Virus record (IMG/VR): IMGVR_UViG_3300022665_001131
Location: 1 to 43,206 of that record
Reading direction: 5' to 3' (one strand)
Source: a virus
Length of the DNA: 43,206 nucleotides
Shown here: one piece after another, positions 8,493 to 15,699 of the stretch
How the letters are laid out: each line of letters opens with the position of its first letter
How positions within the stretch are numbered: the first letter of the stretch is position 1
Notes under the pieces: generated by a model
Database searches by the model: none
Seen by the model: only the letters and a program-made list of their open reading frames with translations
What the model was told of the DNA's origin: nothing
Translations under genes and position numbers: made by a program

Positions 8493-9410
8493 TTAGCGGT
8501 CGTCTGCCTCTTTTATGAGGCGATAGAGAACGGTAGCAACACACGGACTAGAAGTTTCCATTTCAAGCCCCTCGACGTAATGTTGGAGATGACCATGGTT
8601 TAGTAATCCACCGGCTTGGCCTTTGGGGATCATAGGTATTGACGTGGCAGCGGGTATAAGGCGACGGATCTGCAAAGGAGAAATTGTAGATAAATCTGCT
8701 ACGCCGCCTTCAAACGACGAAAAGAAAAGCCCAGTGCCACCGTTGTACATCGTATCATGTTCGTCTGATGTAATAAACCGATCCCAAACATAAGTTTCAT
8801 CCTGATCTTGGGTGCCCATAAGCTTGCTTACGTCTTGGAACCAGCCGATGGTTAACTTGACCGAAGCCTGAAAAATCCCGGTGGTATGTGCTAAGGTATT
8901 CCGGGCCACAGAATTTATTTGGATCCAGATCTCTTGATTCGGGAAATCAAAACCAGCAGTTACAAAATTCCAGACATTGTCCGGAGTTGTTCCGGTGGCT
9001 GGCTCGACTTCTACCACGCTAGATCCGTCATTTGAGACCGAAAAGCGTACTCGGTCATTTGTAGTTCGTTGCCACATGAGCCAGGAGATGTTCGTAGCTG
9101 GAGTAGATGAATCATACTTCGCGATAAATGGGTTATTAGAATTCGCGGGCTGGCGAAACCAAGCGCCCACTGAAAAACTTGACGAACTGCCGAGATCAAA
9201 AGTCCCATCGTCGACACGAGCCATTCTATTTATCGTGTCTTCTTCAAAGTTCTGCATCCCGTCCTTGATGCCGTCATTGCTACCAAAAATAGTTCCAGAT
9301 TCAACCGGAACATCATTGCCGTTCACGCTTGCATCAACGCGATCCGCGTTTCCTGTAACCTCATTCATGAGAAGAGCAAGTAAAAGATTATTGAGCAAAT
9401 CGTTCGCCAT
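8493..9410 (-). CDS. Putative virion decoration/appendage protein with LamG-like domain, 305 aa
   Basis: ATG at 9410 overlaps the upstream stop by one base. Residues ~30-240 have the beta-rich pattern of a concanavalin/LamG jelly roll (FSVGAWFRQPANSNNPFIAKY, ISWLMWQRTTNDRVRFSVS, WNFVTAGFDFPNQEIWIQIN), a fold phages use to bind glycans or decorate particles. The last ~65 residues end VLYRLIKEADDR and are paralogous to the C-terminus of the 108-aa gene at 9598-9924, so the gene looks like a LamG domain added to a shared C-terminal module. It lies just upstream of the large glycosyltransferase. Confidence 0.65.
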   Translation of the reverse strand: MANDLLNNLLLALLMNEVTGNADRVDASVNGNDVPVESGTIFGSNDGIKDGMQNFEEDTINRMARVDDGTFDLGSSSSFSVGAWFRQPANSNNPFIAKYDSSTPATNISWLMWQRTTNDRVRFSVSNDGSSVVEVEPATGTTPDNVWNFVTAGFDFPNQEIWIQINSVARNTLAHTTGIFQASVKLTIGWFQDVSKLMGTQDQDETYVWDRFITSDEHDTMYNGGTGLFFSSFEGGVADLSTISPLQIRRLIPAATSIPMIPKGQAGGLLNHGHLQHYVEGLEMETSSPCVATVLYRLIKEADDR

Positions 9411-9598
9411 TATGCGCCCCCAATTCCGGCTTGGATCTGGTCGGTGCTAGTATTGGAGAAAATCACTTGGTAGATTTCCATACGAAATCCAGTAGGAGGC
9501 ACCAAAGTAGCATTGGAATCACAAGTAAACGAGGTTGCTGTGATTCCGCCGCCAAAGAGATCGTGGACAGCTAGTTCTAGAGCGGTGGGTTCACGCAT
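9410..9598 (-). CDS. Small beta-rich virion protein, paralogue of the gene at 12078-12263
   Basis: 62 aa, translationally coupled (TAATG) to the gene before it. It shares the pattern ATSFTCxSxxxLVxPxGFxxE, then YQxIFSNTSxxxIQAGxGG with the 61-aa protein 2.5 kb upstream. These are clear paralogues with no extra domains. The single Cys and alternating hydrophobic residues suggest a small beta sandwich. The role is unknown; position suggests a head or tail decoration subunit. Confidence 0.6.
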   Translation of the reverse strand: MREPTALELAVHDLFGGGITATSFTCDSNATLVPPTGFRMEIYQVIFSNTSTDQIQAGIGGA

Positions 9599-9924
9599 TA
9601 GCGATCATCGGCCAATTTTTGGAGGCGATAGAGGACGGTACAGGCGCAGGGGTCGCCGGTCTGGATTTCCAAACTGGTCTGAAAGATTTGCATTTGGCAG
9701 TTGTTTAAGATGCCCGCGGTTTCGCCGTGAGGAAGTAAGAGGCCCGTAGAGGCCGCTGCGACGTTGATGCGGCCTTGGAGATTGGAGAGATCCGGGAAAG
9801 TTTCGGGTGAAACGTCAGGCGCACTCACCGATACAGCCACGTTTCCCGGAGGAATCCGCCACGTACCCAAGAACTTTTGGGCGGTGCCGGAGCGATCCCA
9901 TCGGTGCGGCCAGTGAATGATCAT
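9598..9924 (-). CDS. Small beta-rich virion protein sharing a C-terminal module with the LamG protein
   Basis: 108 aa; ATG at 9924 overlaps the preceding stop (ATGA). The C-terminal ~65 residues (PDLSNLQGRINVAAASTG... to VLYRLQKLADDR) align with the end of the LamG-like protein at 8493-9410: both have a D-L-S start, a G-Q/E-x-A-G-x-L-N segment, a P-C-x-x-T-V-L-Y-R-L motif and an A-D-D-R end. This may be a docking domain for the same virion site. I recognise no characterised family. Confidence 0.6.
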   Translation of the reverse strand: MIIHWPHRWDRSGTAQKFLGTWRIPPGNVAVSVSAPDVSPETFPDLSNLQGRINVAAASTGLLLPHGETAGILNNCQMQIFQTSLEIQTGDPCACTVLYRLQKLADDR

Positions 9925-10847
9925 GCGGGGGTAGTCTTGATCGTGATGAAGGTATCGAGTGCCGTGGCTGAAGAGAAACGTAAAGTGACAATGGCGGCGT
10001 TCATGTCAGCCGCAGATGCGTCGATTTGGTAGATACCATCGCTTACCTCGGCGATTGTGCCCGTGACAGCCGCAAATGCGCCGCCGTTGAGAGAACGCTC
10101 GCCGGTGACCGTGAGGCCGGTGGCGGGAGTTTGCCCGTCGCTCGAGAGGACCATGAGGAACTCGAGATCACTGAATGCCTGGTTTTGCTGCGGTCCGATG
10201 GCGGCGGCGTTTTCGTTGGCGGTTGGGACAGCGGCGACATCCGCCGGAAGGTTGGCTCCGTCCAATTCGGCGAGACGCGCTTCGGTACAGACAGAGGCAA
10301 GAGCTGCGGAGTCTGTGCCGCGTACGTCGGTGTTGGCGGTAGTGGTGTCGACAAGAACTACGCCTTGGACCTTGTTAGTGGCGGGATCGTAGCCCGCGTC
10401 GGCGAAGTCCTTGAGGTCTGTGACAGTCTGGGTTCCGCCTTCCATATGGGTGACGTCGACTTCGGGGACGCCGGCGACAGTGGGAGTAGAGACCGTGGTT
10501 CCAAGCCACTGAGTGACATCCGTTCGAAGCCTGTCAGATTCATCGATAAGAGAATCGTAGGTTGTCGCAGGGATAACCATGAACTCATGCCACACCGGGA
10601 GATGCGTTGCGGGGTCCTGCGATTTAAGAACTAAACTTCCTTGGGTATTAGTGTGAGACGTAGTAAAGGAAACACTGTACCATCCATCTTCGTCGTGAAC
10701 CCCCGAAGGCCCCGCGACAAAGGACGCTCCATGTTTTGCAATTCGGGTAGCCGGAGTGAGACCCACCTCCTCAGTCACCCCGTCCGTCGCATCGAGAAAA
10801 GGCCCAATGCGCATATTGATTGCCGTCGACTCTCTTAACCAACGCAT
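9921..10847 (-). CDS. Putative virion appendage protein, 308 aa
   Basis: ATG at 10847, coupled to the upstream stop (TGATG). The N-terminus carries MRIGPFLDATDGVTEEVGLT, a pattern common in uncharacterised phage structural proteins. A beta-rich domain ends ATTYDSLI, then an Ala/Asp/Thr-rich segment leads to a beta-strand C-terminal domain (EFLMVLSSDGQTPATGLTV, ISDGIYQI-like). No enzymatic motif is visible. Location among small decoration genes suggests a neck, tail or capsid appendage. Confidence 0.6.
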   Translation of the reverse strand: MRWLRESTAINMRIGPFLDATDGVTEEVGLTPATRIAKHGASFVAGPSGVHDEDGWYSVSFTTSHTNTQGSLVLKSQDPATHLPVWHEFMVIPATTYDSLIDESDRLRTDVTQWLGTTVSTPTVAGVPEVDVTHMEGGTQTVTDLKDFADAGYDPATNKVQGVVLVDTTTANTDVRGTDSAALASVCTEARLAELDGANLPADVAAVPTANENAAAIGPQQNQAFSDLEFLMVLSSDGQTPATGLTVTGERSLNGGAFAAVTGTIAEVSDGIYQIDASAADMNAAIVTLRFSSATALDTFITIKTTPA

Positions 10848-11515
10848 CAGACTCTCCTTTTTCGATAACTATCCATGGCCACGGGAATAGAGAGGGAAGG
10901 GCCCGCACCTGCCGTCGGAATTCTACACGCGGTATGTGCCACCCCAACAGCACCACTCCACGACCAGGACATGACCCCGCCGTCTACGCCATCTTGCGTA
11001 GATCCGGCTCCCCGTTCACCACCGGTCGCAAGATTCCATTGAGCTGTCTGGTTTGCACCCTCAGTTGGAGCATTCCCCGGAGAACGCAATACGTCAAACA
11101 CGAAGTCGTCTGAGCCTACCCCAGTTACAGTGTCTGAAACAGACTCAACAGCATCTGGCACTGACCCAGTAGCATTGTCGGGAGTTGTAGCTCCCGTAAA
11201 GGTAATAGCGCCAGCAATATTTTGAGCTTTAGCTGACGCAACTACGTTAACTTCAGATGAGCCTGTGGCTACAGAAGGGCCAACGAGGTACCAGATCTCC
11301 GTTATCGCGTCGCCTATGTTGTCGTCTCGTCGGAGGAAGGTCAACGACTCGTTGACGCCATCCCCGTCCCACGCCACGGAAGTAATCGTAACGGCAGCGT
11401 CCGTTGACGTACCAACTACCAGAACCAGATCAGCACCGGTTCCGAGAGTATGAATGAAGTCGATGTTAGCACTGTTGCCAGAACCTGAACTGGTGTTTCC
11501 TACTGCGACTGCCAT
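10847..11515 (-). CDS. Putative beta-sandwich virion decoration protein, 222 aa
   Basis: The start chosen is the ATG at 11515, which shares a base with the upstream stop; a longer in-frame ORF exists but would be buried in the previous gene. It is almost all beta strand, rich in Gly, Ser, Thr, Val and Ala (MAVAVGNTSSGSGNSANIDF, TDAAVTITSVAWDGDGV, VNVVASAKAQNIAGAITFTG), as in Ig-like or carbohydrate-binding-like modules on virions. The many exposed Ser/Thr would suit O-glycosylation, which is speculation. Confidence 0.6.
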   Translation of the reverse strand: MAVAVGNTSSGSGNSANIDFIHTLGTGADLVLVVGTSTDAAVTITSVAWDGDGVNESLTFLRRDDNIGDAITEIWYLVGPSVATGSSEVNVVASAKAQNIAGAITFTGATTPDNATGSVPDAVESVSDTVTGVGSDDFVFDVLRSPGNAPTEGANQTAQWNLATGGERGAGSTQDGVDGGVMSWSWSGAVGVAHTACRIPTAGAGPSLSIPVAMDSYRKRRV

Positions 11516-11823
11516 TACGGCTGATACCTCAGCGCCATCGAATCTCCGGTTCCGGTACTGATGCGACAAAGGAGATTACCGTCGTCATCGAACTGACCGG
11601 CACAAAACGTCAAATCTGATAGAGCGTTTCTAATCTCACCTGCAGGGACGATGTACGAGAGGATCGCTTTACCGGCAATGTCCACGGGTACAGTCGCGCG
11701 AACTACGTCATTGACGAGCAGCTCAACTGTTTTAGTTGAGTCCATTCCAGAACAATCGATGTCCACGAACTGAGGAGTGTCTGGACTGCCGGGCCTTACT
11801 AAGAGGCTGGGTCGTTGAGCCAT
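11515..11823 (-). CDS. Small beta-rich virion protein, 102 aa
   Basis: ATG at 11823, inside the end of the preceding gene (25-base overlap). Short beta strands alternate with polar turns (PQFVDIDCSGMDSTKTVELL, ATVPVDIAGKAILSYIVPAG, MALRYQP end). There is no known motif. It lies in an uninterrupted run of coupled small genes and is most simply a structural or decoration protein. Confidence 0.55.
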   Translation of the reverse strand: MAQRPSLLVRPGSPDTPQFVDIDCSGMDSTKTVELLVNDVVRATVPVDIAGKAILSYIVPAGEIRNALSDLTFCAGQFDDDGNLLCRISTGTGDSMALRYQP

Positions 11824-12077
11824 TCCATGGCCCTCGCTTTGAGACGTTTGAATTCTTCAAGATCCATCAGAGTACCTGTTCGCTTGATGTCCAAAACTAC
11901 AGGTCGTGCGCGCCATCCGTAACCGTCCCATCGATAGAATTCTCCTCCTACGTGTAAAATGGTTCTGCCATCACGTTTTTCCGCCACTGCCTGAACGCCT
12001 TTCAACGGTGCTGCTTCAACTTTACCGTCATCACTTGTAAAAACAGTCCCGTCATCATAATATATTCGCCAAGACAT
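11799..12077 (-). CDS. Small conserved-looking phage protein, 92 aa
   Basis: ATG at 12077, immediately after the stop of the gene before it. It begins MSWRIYYDDGTVFTSDDG, a beta hairpin pattern I associate with small phage proteins next to tail or decoration genes. A second beta region (GGEFYRWDGYGWRARPVVLD) and an amphipathic C-terminal helix follow. No function can be named. Confidence 0.6.
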   Translation of the reverse strand: MSWRIYYDDGTVFTSDDGKVEAAPLKGVQAVAEKRDGRTILHVGGEFYRWDGYGWRARPVVLDIKRTGTLMDLEEFKRLKARAMEWLNDPAS

Positions 12078-12263
12078 TTAATCGCCACCGTAACCGGCCT
12101 GGATGAGGGCGGCGCTAGTATTGGAAAAGATGATTTGATAGACTTCAAGTTCGAAGCCGGCGGGAGCGACAAGACTCACAGCGGACTCACAAGTAAAGGA
12201 CGTGGCGGAGAGAGAACCGCCTAGAGAGGCATTGAAATCAGTTACGGTCAGGTCGCGTATCAT
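12078..12263 (-). CDS. Small beta-rich virion protein, paralogue of the gene at 9410-9598
   Basis: 61 aa; ATG at 12263 overlaps the end of the 117-aa gene by 26 bases. It carries SATSFTCESAVSLVAPAGFE and YQIIFSNTSAALIQAGYGG, matching the 62-aa protein at 9410-9598 over most of its length. The pair therefore arose by duplication. Role unknown; probably a virion subunit. Confidence 0.6.
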   Translation of the reverse strand: MIRDLTVTDFNASLGGSLSATSFTCESAVSLVAPAGFELEVYQIIFSNTSAALIQAGYGGD

Positions 12264-12591
12264 ACATCACCGTGACGTGAACGTTCTCTGTGGCGCCGGT
12301 GAAGGAGACGGAATTGTCGAACTGGAGAAAGCGGGAGCCCAGATCGAGGACGCTTTCGCCGAGAAGAGGCACCGCGAAGGTATGGAGGACGGCGCCGGTG
12401 TCGCTGTCTGTTACTTGGACGGTCTGGGCGGCGGCCATGTCTGTGGGCGCGACGCAGAGGATTTTGAAGACCCGAAGATGTTCTCCGGCTGCGGGGGTGG
12501 CGAGGGAGGCGGCGCCGGAGAGGTTGGTATTGGTCGAGACAAGGGCCTGCCCGAAGTTGTTTTTGATGTCGTGAATGTTTGCGCGGCTCAT
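12238..12591 (-). CDS. Small beta-rich virion protein, 117 aa
   Basis: ATG at 12591. After a helical N-terminus the protein is beta-rich (LRVFKILCVAPTDMAAAQTV, QVTDSDTGAVLHTFAVPLLG, VSFTGATENVHVTVMYDTRP). The arrangement resembles the two neighbouring paralogous small proteins at fold level, but I see no convincing sequence match. It probably belongs to the same decoration set. Confidence 0.55.
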   Translation of the reverse strand: MSRANIHDIKNNFGQALVSTNTNLSGAASLATPAAGEHLRVFKILCVAPTDMAAAQTVQVTDSDTGAVLHTFAVPLLGESVLDLGSRFLQFDNSVSFTGATENVHVTVMYDTRPDRN

Positions 12592-13001
12592 ATTTTCCTG
12601 TCGTCGGTGTAGATGAGGGAACGGGTTCGGTAGTCCTTTTTCACCGGGGGAGCCATGTTTTTGCCGCCGATGAGGTCGGGAAATTCCTTCATAACAAAGA
12701 AGAGGTCGGCGTCGTCGTCAGCGAAAAGAGGTTCGTCGGGCAGGATCTCGCGCATGATTGGGCGCAGGACGTCCATAAAGATCTGGGGGTAAGAGATTTT
12801 GAAGTAGCCGTCGGCGCTGCCGTCATGGTTGGTACGCCACTTGCCAGTCTTGGGGTTAATCTGTTGGGCGGTGTGGAGGCGCATGTAGTCGCCGACCTCT
12901 TTCATCTCGAGTGGGAACTCGCGGATAAGGTCCTCGATGATCTCTCGGATGACGCGATGGCGGACGTTTTCGGCGCTGGGTTTTAGGAGTTCGACGGGCA
13001 T
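12588..13001 (-). CDS. Protein of unknown function downstream of capsid, 137 aa
   Basis: ATG at 13001 overlaps the stop of the Fn3-like ORF (TAATG). The first ~70 residues are helical and charged (VRHRVIREIIEDLIREFPLE), followed by an acidic central segment (FADDDADLFFVMKEFPDLIG) and a basic end. It has no membrane segment or catalytic signature. The position after the capsid gene would suit a head-completion or neck protein, but sequence alone does not show this. Confidence 0.55.
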   Translation of the reverse strand: MPVELLKPSAENVRHRVIREIIEDLIREFPLEMKEVGDYMRLHTAQQINPKTGKWRTNHDGSADGYFKISYPQIFMDVLRPIMREILPDEPLFADDDADLFFVMKEFPDLIGGKNMAPPVKKDYRTRSLIYTDDRKI

Positions 13002-13396
13002 TACTCAAAAGTTACAGTAGAAGATTTCATTTCAGGAAGCCCAAACATACCGCTCAAATTTATTTCAGGACCTATATTGCCATTACTATCTACAGCAGAA
13101 AGCCTAAAATTATATCTACCACGAGACTGATTTAAAAGCCATAAAGAAACGGGTACGTTGGTTTCAGAAAGTTCAAAGAATCCTGTACCATTAGGATCGT
13201 TAATCTCGGGATCCTGGATAGGAACCGGAGAATTGTCGTCAGCGAAAACTCGACAACGGTAAGTAGAGCCTGGTATGGCCTCCCACTTAAGAACGGAATC
13301 GATTGTGATAGATATGTTCTTTATTTCATGGCAGAAAGAACCCCCGCAAGAGTTTGGCGCTCCCGCGAGGGTACAAACATTGTCATAAGTCCTTTC
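13001..13396 (-). CDS. Fn3/Ig-like ORF with no start codon, in frame with the capsid amber stop
   Basis: From the capsid TAG (13399-13397) the same frame stays open for 131 codons to TAA at 13003-13001. There is no ATG, GTG or TTG before its last quarter. The product reads as a fibronectin III/Ig-like beta sandwich (ITIDSVLKWEAIPGSTYRCR, RYNFRLSAVDSNGNIGP), so it is real coding sequence. Three explanations fit: amber readthrough giving a 451-aa extended capsid protein; a separate ~128-aa protein starting at ATG 13386 (good AGGAAAGGA site) reached by a -1 shift at the GGGGG run (13345-13341); or a one-base assembly error in that run. Ig-like ornaments on capsids are well known in phages. Confidence 0.6.
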   Translation of the reverse strand, partial: ERTYDNVCTLAGAPNSCGGSFCHEIKNISITIDSVLKWEAIPGSTYRCRVFADDNSPVPIQDPEINDPNGTGFFELSETNVPVSLWLLNQSRGRYNFRLSAVDSNGNIGPEINLSGMFGLPEMKSSTVTFE

Positions 13397-14356
13397 CTAC
13401 GTTTGATTTATGTAGCTGACAGCCCCTTCCATACCACCGATCGCCTTGTCGGAGCGGTAGATGAGCGTGGCCTGCGCATTAATTTGAAATCTGGCTCTGA
13501 GGCCATCACGTGGAAGTTGTTCGACCATCGGGCGCCGGAGCCAACCGATGGAGAGGAAGGACGGATCCATGAAGATGATCGAGTTGCCCTGCGAGGTTTT
13601 GTTGGCCGCGAGGAGTTGATCTTCCGCGTAGATAACGTCGAGGTCGCCGAAGTCGCTGGTGTGCCGCTCTATGATGAGCGACTGCAAGCGGTCCGTGGCG
13701 TCCACGTTGCGGGTGACCCGCGTCGAGAACTCGGAGATGGTCCGCTTAAGGAAGGACGCGACGAAGGCAATAGTGGGAACCACGTCGAAGGCCTGGTCAC
13801 GAAAGACCTGGAGAAGATCAACGAGGACCTCTTCGGTGAAGGTCGTTCCAGAACTGGCCGTGAACGTGGCGTCCGAGGCGGTTTTTTCGGGGATGTTGAG
13901 GAACCCGTCGAACTGCCGGGTGGCCGAGGTCGCGCCGGTGGCCGCTGAACCGCGATGAAGCGCGTGCTCCATATCGTTCAGGGTCTCCGTCAACTTCTTT
14001 TGCCCCTGGTAGGTAAAGGGATCCGACATTCCGTAGTGCCCAACGAGACGCTGCTCGTCGGAGACCTGGCCCCACTTCGAGAACGACTGAACGTGCACAA
14101 AGTTTCGGACGGGCTGTGAGAGGGCGGGGTCGGTCGAGGCCGCGCCTTCGAGAGTTGCGTTGAATGCACGAGTCGCAAACGTATCTTCAAGCACTTCGAC
14201 AAACGTGGAGGTAACGCTCTCCTGGGGGAGAACGGCCATCGCGGGTCGGCGCTTCGAGATTAGGTTTGCTACTTCGTTTAGAACGAGCTCACGAATGGTG
14301 CCGCCCTGAGGGCGTCCACCACTTGTAAATTCGTCCCAGGTCACAAGAGTAGCCAT
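13397..14356 (-). CDS. Major capsid protein, SU10-like family
   Basis: 319 aa, ATG at 14356, ending in an amber codon. The sequence has the pattern of the SU10-type HK97-fold capsid proteins: an N-terminal arm with VTWDEFTSGGRPQGG, the E-loop/P-domain region, the segment NDMEHALHRGSAATGA, and FLKRTISEFSTRVTRN followed by a beta-rich C-terminal A-domain (DLDVIYAEDQLL, NSIIFMDPSFLSIGWLRRP). The order portal, scaffold, capsid fits. The gene is separated from the scaffold by an HNH nuclease gene. The C-terminal stop may be leaky; see the following ORF. Confidence 0.85.
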   Translation of the reverse strand: MATLVTWDEFTSGGRPQGGTIRELVLNEVANLISKRRPAMAVLPQESVTSTFVEVLEDTFATRAFNATLEGAASTDPALSQPVRNFVHVQSFSKWGQVSDEQRLVGHYGMSDPFTYQGQKKLTETLNDMEHALHRGSAATGATSATRQFDGFLNIPEKTASDATFTASSGTTFTEEVLVDLLQVFRDQAFDVVPTIAFVASFLKRTISEFSTRVTRNVDATDRLQSLIIERHTSDFGDLDVIYAEDQLLAANKTSQGNSIIFMDPSFLSIGWLRRPMVEQLPRDGLRARFQINAQATLIYRSDKAIGGMEGAVSYINQT

Positions 14357-14365
14357 AATAAGTAC

Positions 14366-14695
14366 TTAGGACTTTCTTAGGAGATAAGCCGAGGCCTTAA
14401 TGAGCCGAACAGGATCGTCTTTCATTAGACCAACGGCGCGATTGCAGTTGCTACAAAGAAAGCCACGGATCTTTCCAGTTGAATGATCGTGGTCAAGATG
14501 CAAGAGTCCATTTCCCGTTCGACTATCGCCGTCGAGATGTCCGCAAATTTCGCACGTTGTTTTCTTCTGGAAAAGTTCTTCAGCTTTCACAACGTCTTTG
14601 ACTCCGAGTTGCTTCCAACGCCAGCGTCGCACTTTCTCGGCATTCTTTTTCCGATAGCGTACAATCTTTTCTGGTGTTTTAGGCATCGTCGGCAT
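14366..14695 (-). CDS. HNH nuclease, endonuclease VII-like (probable homing element)
   Basis: 109 aa from ATG 14695; a second in-frame ATG lies at 14686. After a basic helical N-terminus come the recombination endonuclease VII signatures: CEICG, then LLHLDHDHSTGKIRGFLC and CNRAVG. These give two Zn-binding Cys pairs and the HxDHDHxTG catalytic strand. T4 endonuclease VII resolves branched DNA, while short stand-alone copies like this one are often mobile. Insertion exactly between scaffold and major capsid genes, with an overlap into the scaffold stop, argues for a homing-type insertion, though a role in packaging or DNA processing cannot be excluded. Confidence 0.85.
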   Translation of the reverse strand: MPTMPKTPEKIVRYRKKNAEKVRRWRWKQLGVKDVVKAEELFQKKTTCEICGHLDGDSRTGNGLLHLDHDHSTGKIRGFLCSNCNRAVGLMKDDPVRLIKASAYLLRKS

Positions 14696-15497
14696 CCAGG
14701 TGGGCGACCGCGGTTGCGAGGTTTAAGTAGTCGCCTCGCTCTGCCACGGTAAGTTCGACTTTCTCGCCCTTTGCCTGAAGCTGCTTGAAGGCCTCCCGAA
14801 CCTTTTCGGGATCACCTTGAGGAGTGGGCCGCCCCGCTGAGTCGGGCAAGGCTGCCCGCGATTTTGCCAGGTCTTGGCGAACCGCATCGATCCGATCGTC
14901 AGCCATGATCCCGCGAACCATCTCTGCCACAACGGCAGGGGCGTCATCGAGAACCTGGATATCAGGTCGAGAATTGTACACCTTGTCGAAGAGTTGTTTC
15001 TCTTCGGCTGAAGGGTCCAAAAAAGCGGGATCTCGCTCAACTACTTTCGCGTAGGAGGCTTGATGCTTCGATAGACGTGTACTACTCTCGGCATTCTGCT
15101 CTAACATAGGCTTAAGGGCTTTTTGTACGGCAGAATCGATGGATTCCTGAAAGGCCTGAGAGTTAAAGGCTGAGGGTTCGACCGTAGCCGGAGCGGAAAA
15201 AGGATCCACCGGCGAATTAGCGGGTGGCACACTCACGTCCTTGGGTTTTCCCAGGGCTTCTAACTGCTGGTTCATGCCGACCACAAGAGCCTTGAGATCG
15301 GCAAGTTCCGCATTTCTACTGGTATCGCTTTGGCGGAGGTCATTTGTGACACCAATAATAGTAGAAAGTCGTTTTTCCAGGTCGCCGGGCTCCTTTGGGG
15401 AGGTTGCTGGCTTCGGCTCTTTGCCATCGATAGAAAGCACATCGGGGGCCGGAGAATCGGGTCCAATTACTTGTGGTTTGGCGGTGATATTAGACAT
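14679..15497 (-). CDS. Putative scaffolding protein, 272 aa
   Basis: ATG at 15497. It is acidic, Pro/Ala/Glu/Lys-rich and mostly helical: a disordered N-terminal ~45 residues, a coiled segment (LEKRLSTIIGVTNDLRQ, ELADLKALVVGMNQQLEALG), a Pro-rich linker, and helical C-terminal parts ending in an acidic tail. Position between portal and major capsid is the standard scaffold slot. No protease motif (catalytic Ser or His) is obvious, so a separate maturation protease is not encoded here. Assigned from composition and gene order. Confidence 0.7.
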   Translation of the reverse strand: MSNITAKPQVIGPDSPAPDVLSIDGKEPKPATSPKEPGDLEKRLSTIIGVTNDLRQSDTSRNAELADLKALVVGMNQQLEALGKPKDVSVPPANSPVDPFSAPATVEPSAFNSQAFQESIDSAVQKALKPMLEQNAESSTRLSKHQASYAKVVERDPAFLDPSAEEKQLFDKVYNSRPDIQVLDDAPAVVAEMVRGIMADDRIDAVRQDLAKSRAALPDSAGRPTPQGDPEKVREAFKQLQAKGEKVELTVAERGDYLNLATAVAHLDADDA

Positions 15498-15699
15498 TGA
15501 AGAGATCCTTGTTTTCGGAGCGCATACGAAGCTCGGTTTTGAGGCGGGTAATGAAAATCAGATGACGATTAGATACATCATTTATACTGGTACGAAGTGC
15601 CTTGATTTCGGTCGCCTCTACGGCATTCATGAAGGCGGCGAAATTGGGCCATTGAGGATGGCGGGTTAAAGAGGTGATATCTTTCTCGGGAGAGATCAT
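15490..15699 (-). CDS. Small protein between portal and scaffold, 69 aa
   Basis: ATG at 15699 overlaps the portal stop (ATGA) and its 3' end overlaps the scaffold start. The middle is a helical, charged segment (VEATEIKALRTSINDVSNRH) with a basic patch near the end. It may be a head-assembly accessory protein; no family is recognised. Confidence 0.6.
   Translation of the reverse strand: MISPEKDITSLTRHPQWPNFAAFMNAVEATEIKALRTSINDVSNRHLIFITRLKTELRMRSENKDLFNV

Noticed and set aside
13324-13386. Isolated 21-aa ORF MTMFVPSRERQTLAG...
   Set aside because: Not listed as a separate gene because its start probably feeds the Fn3-like ORF through a frameshift or an error. It is treated in that finding.
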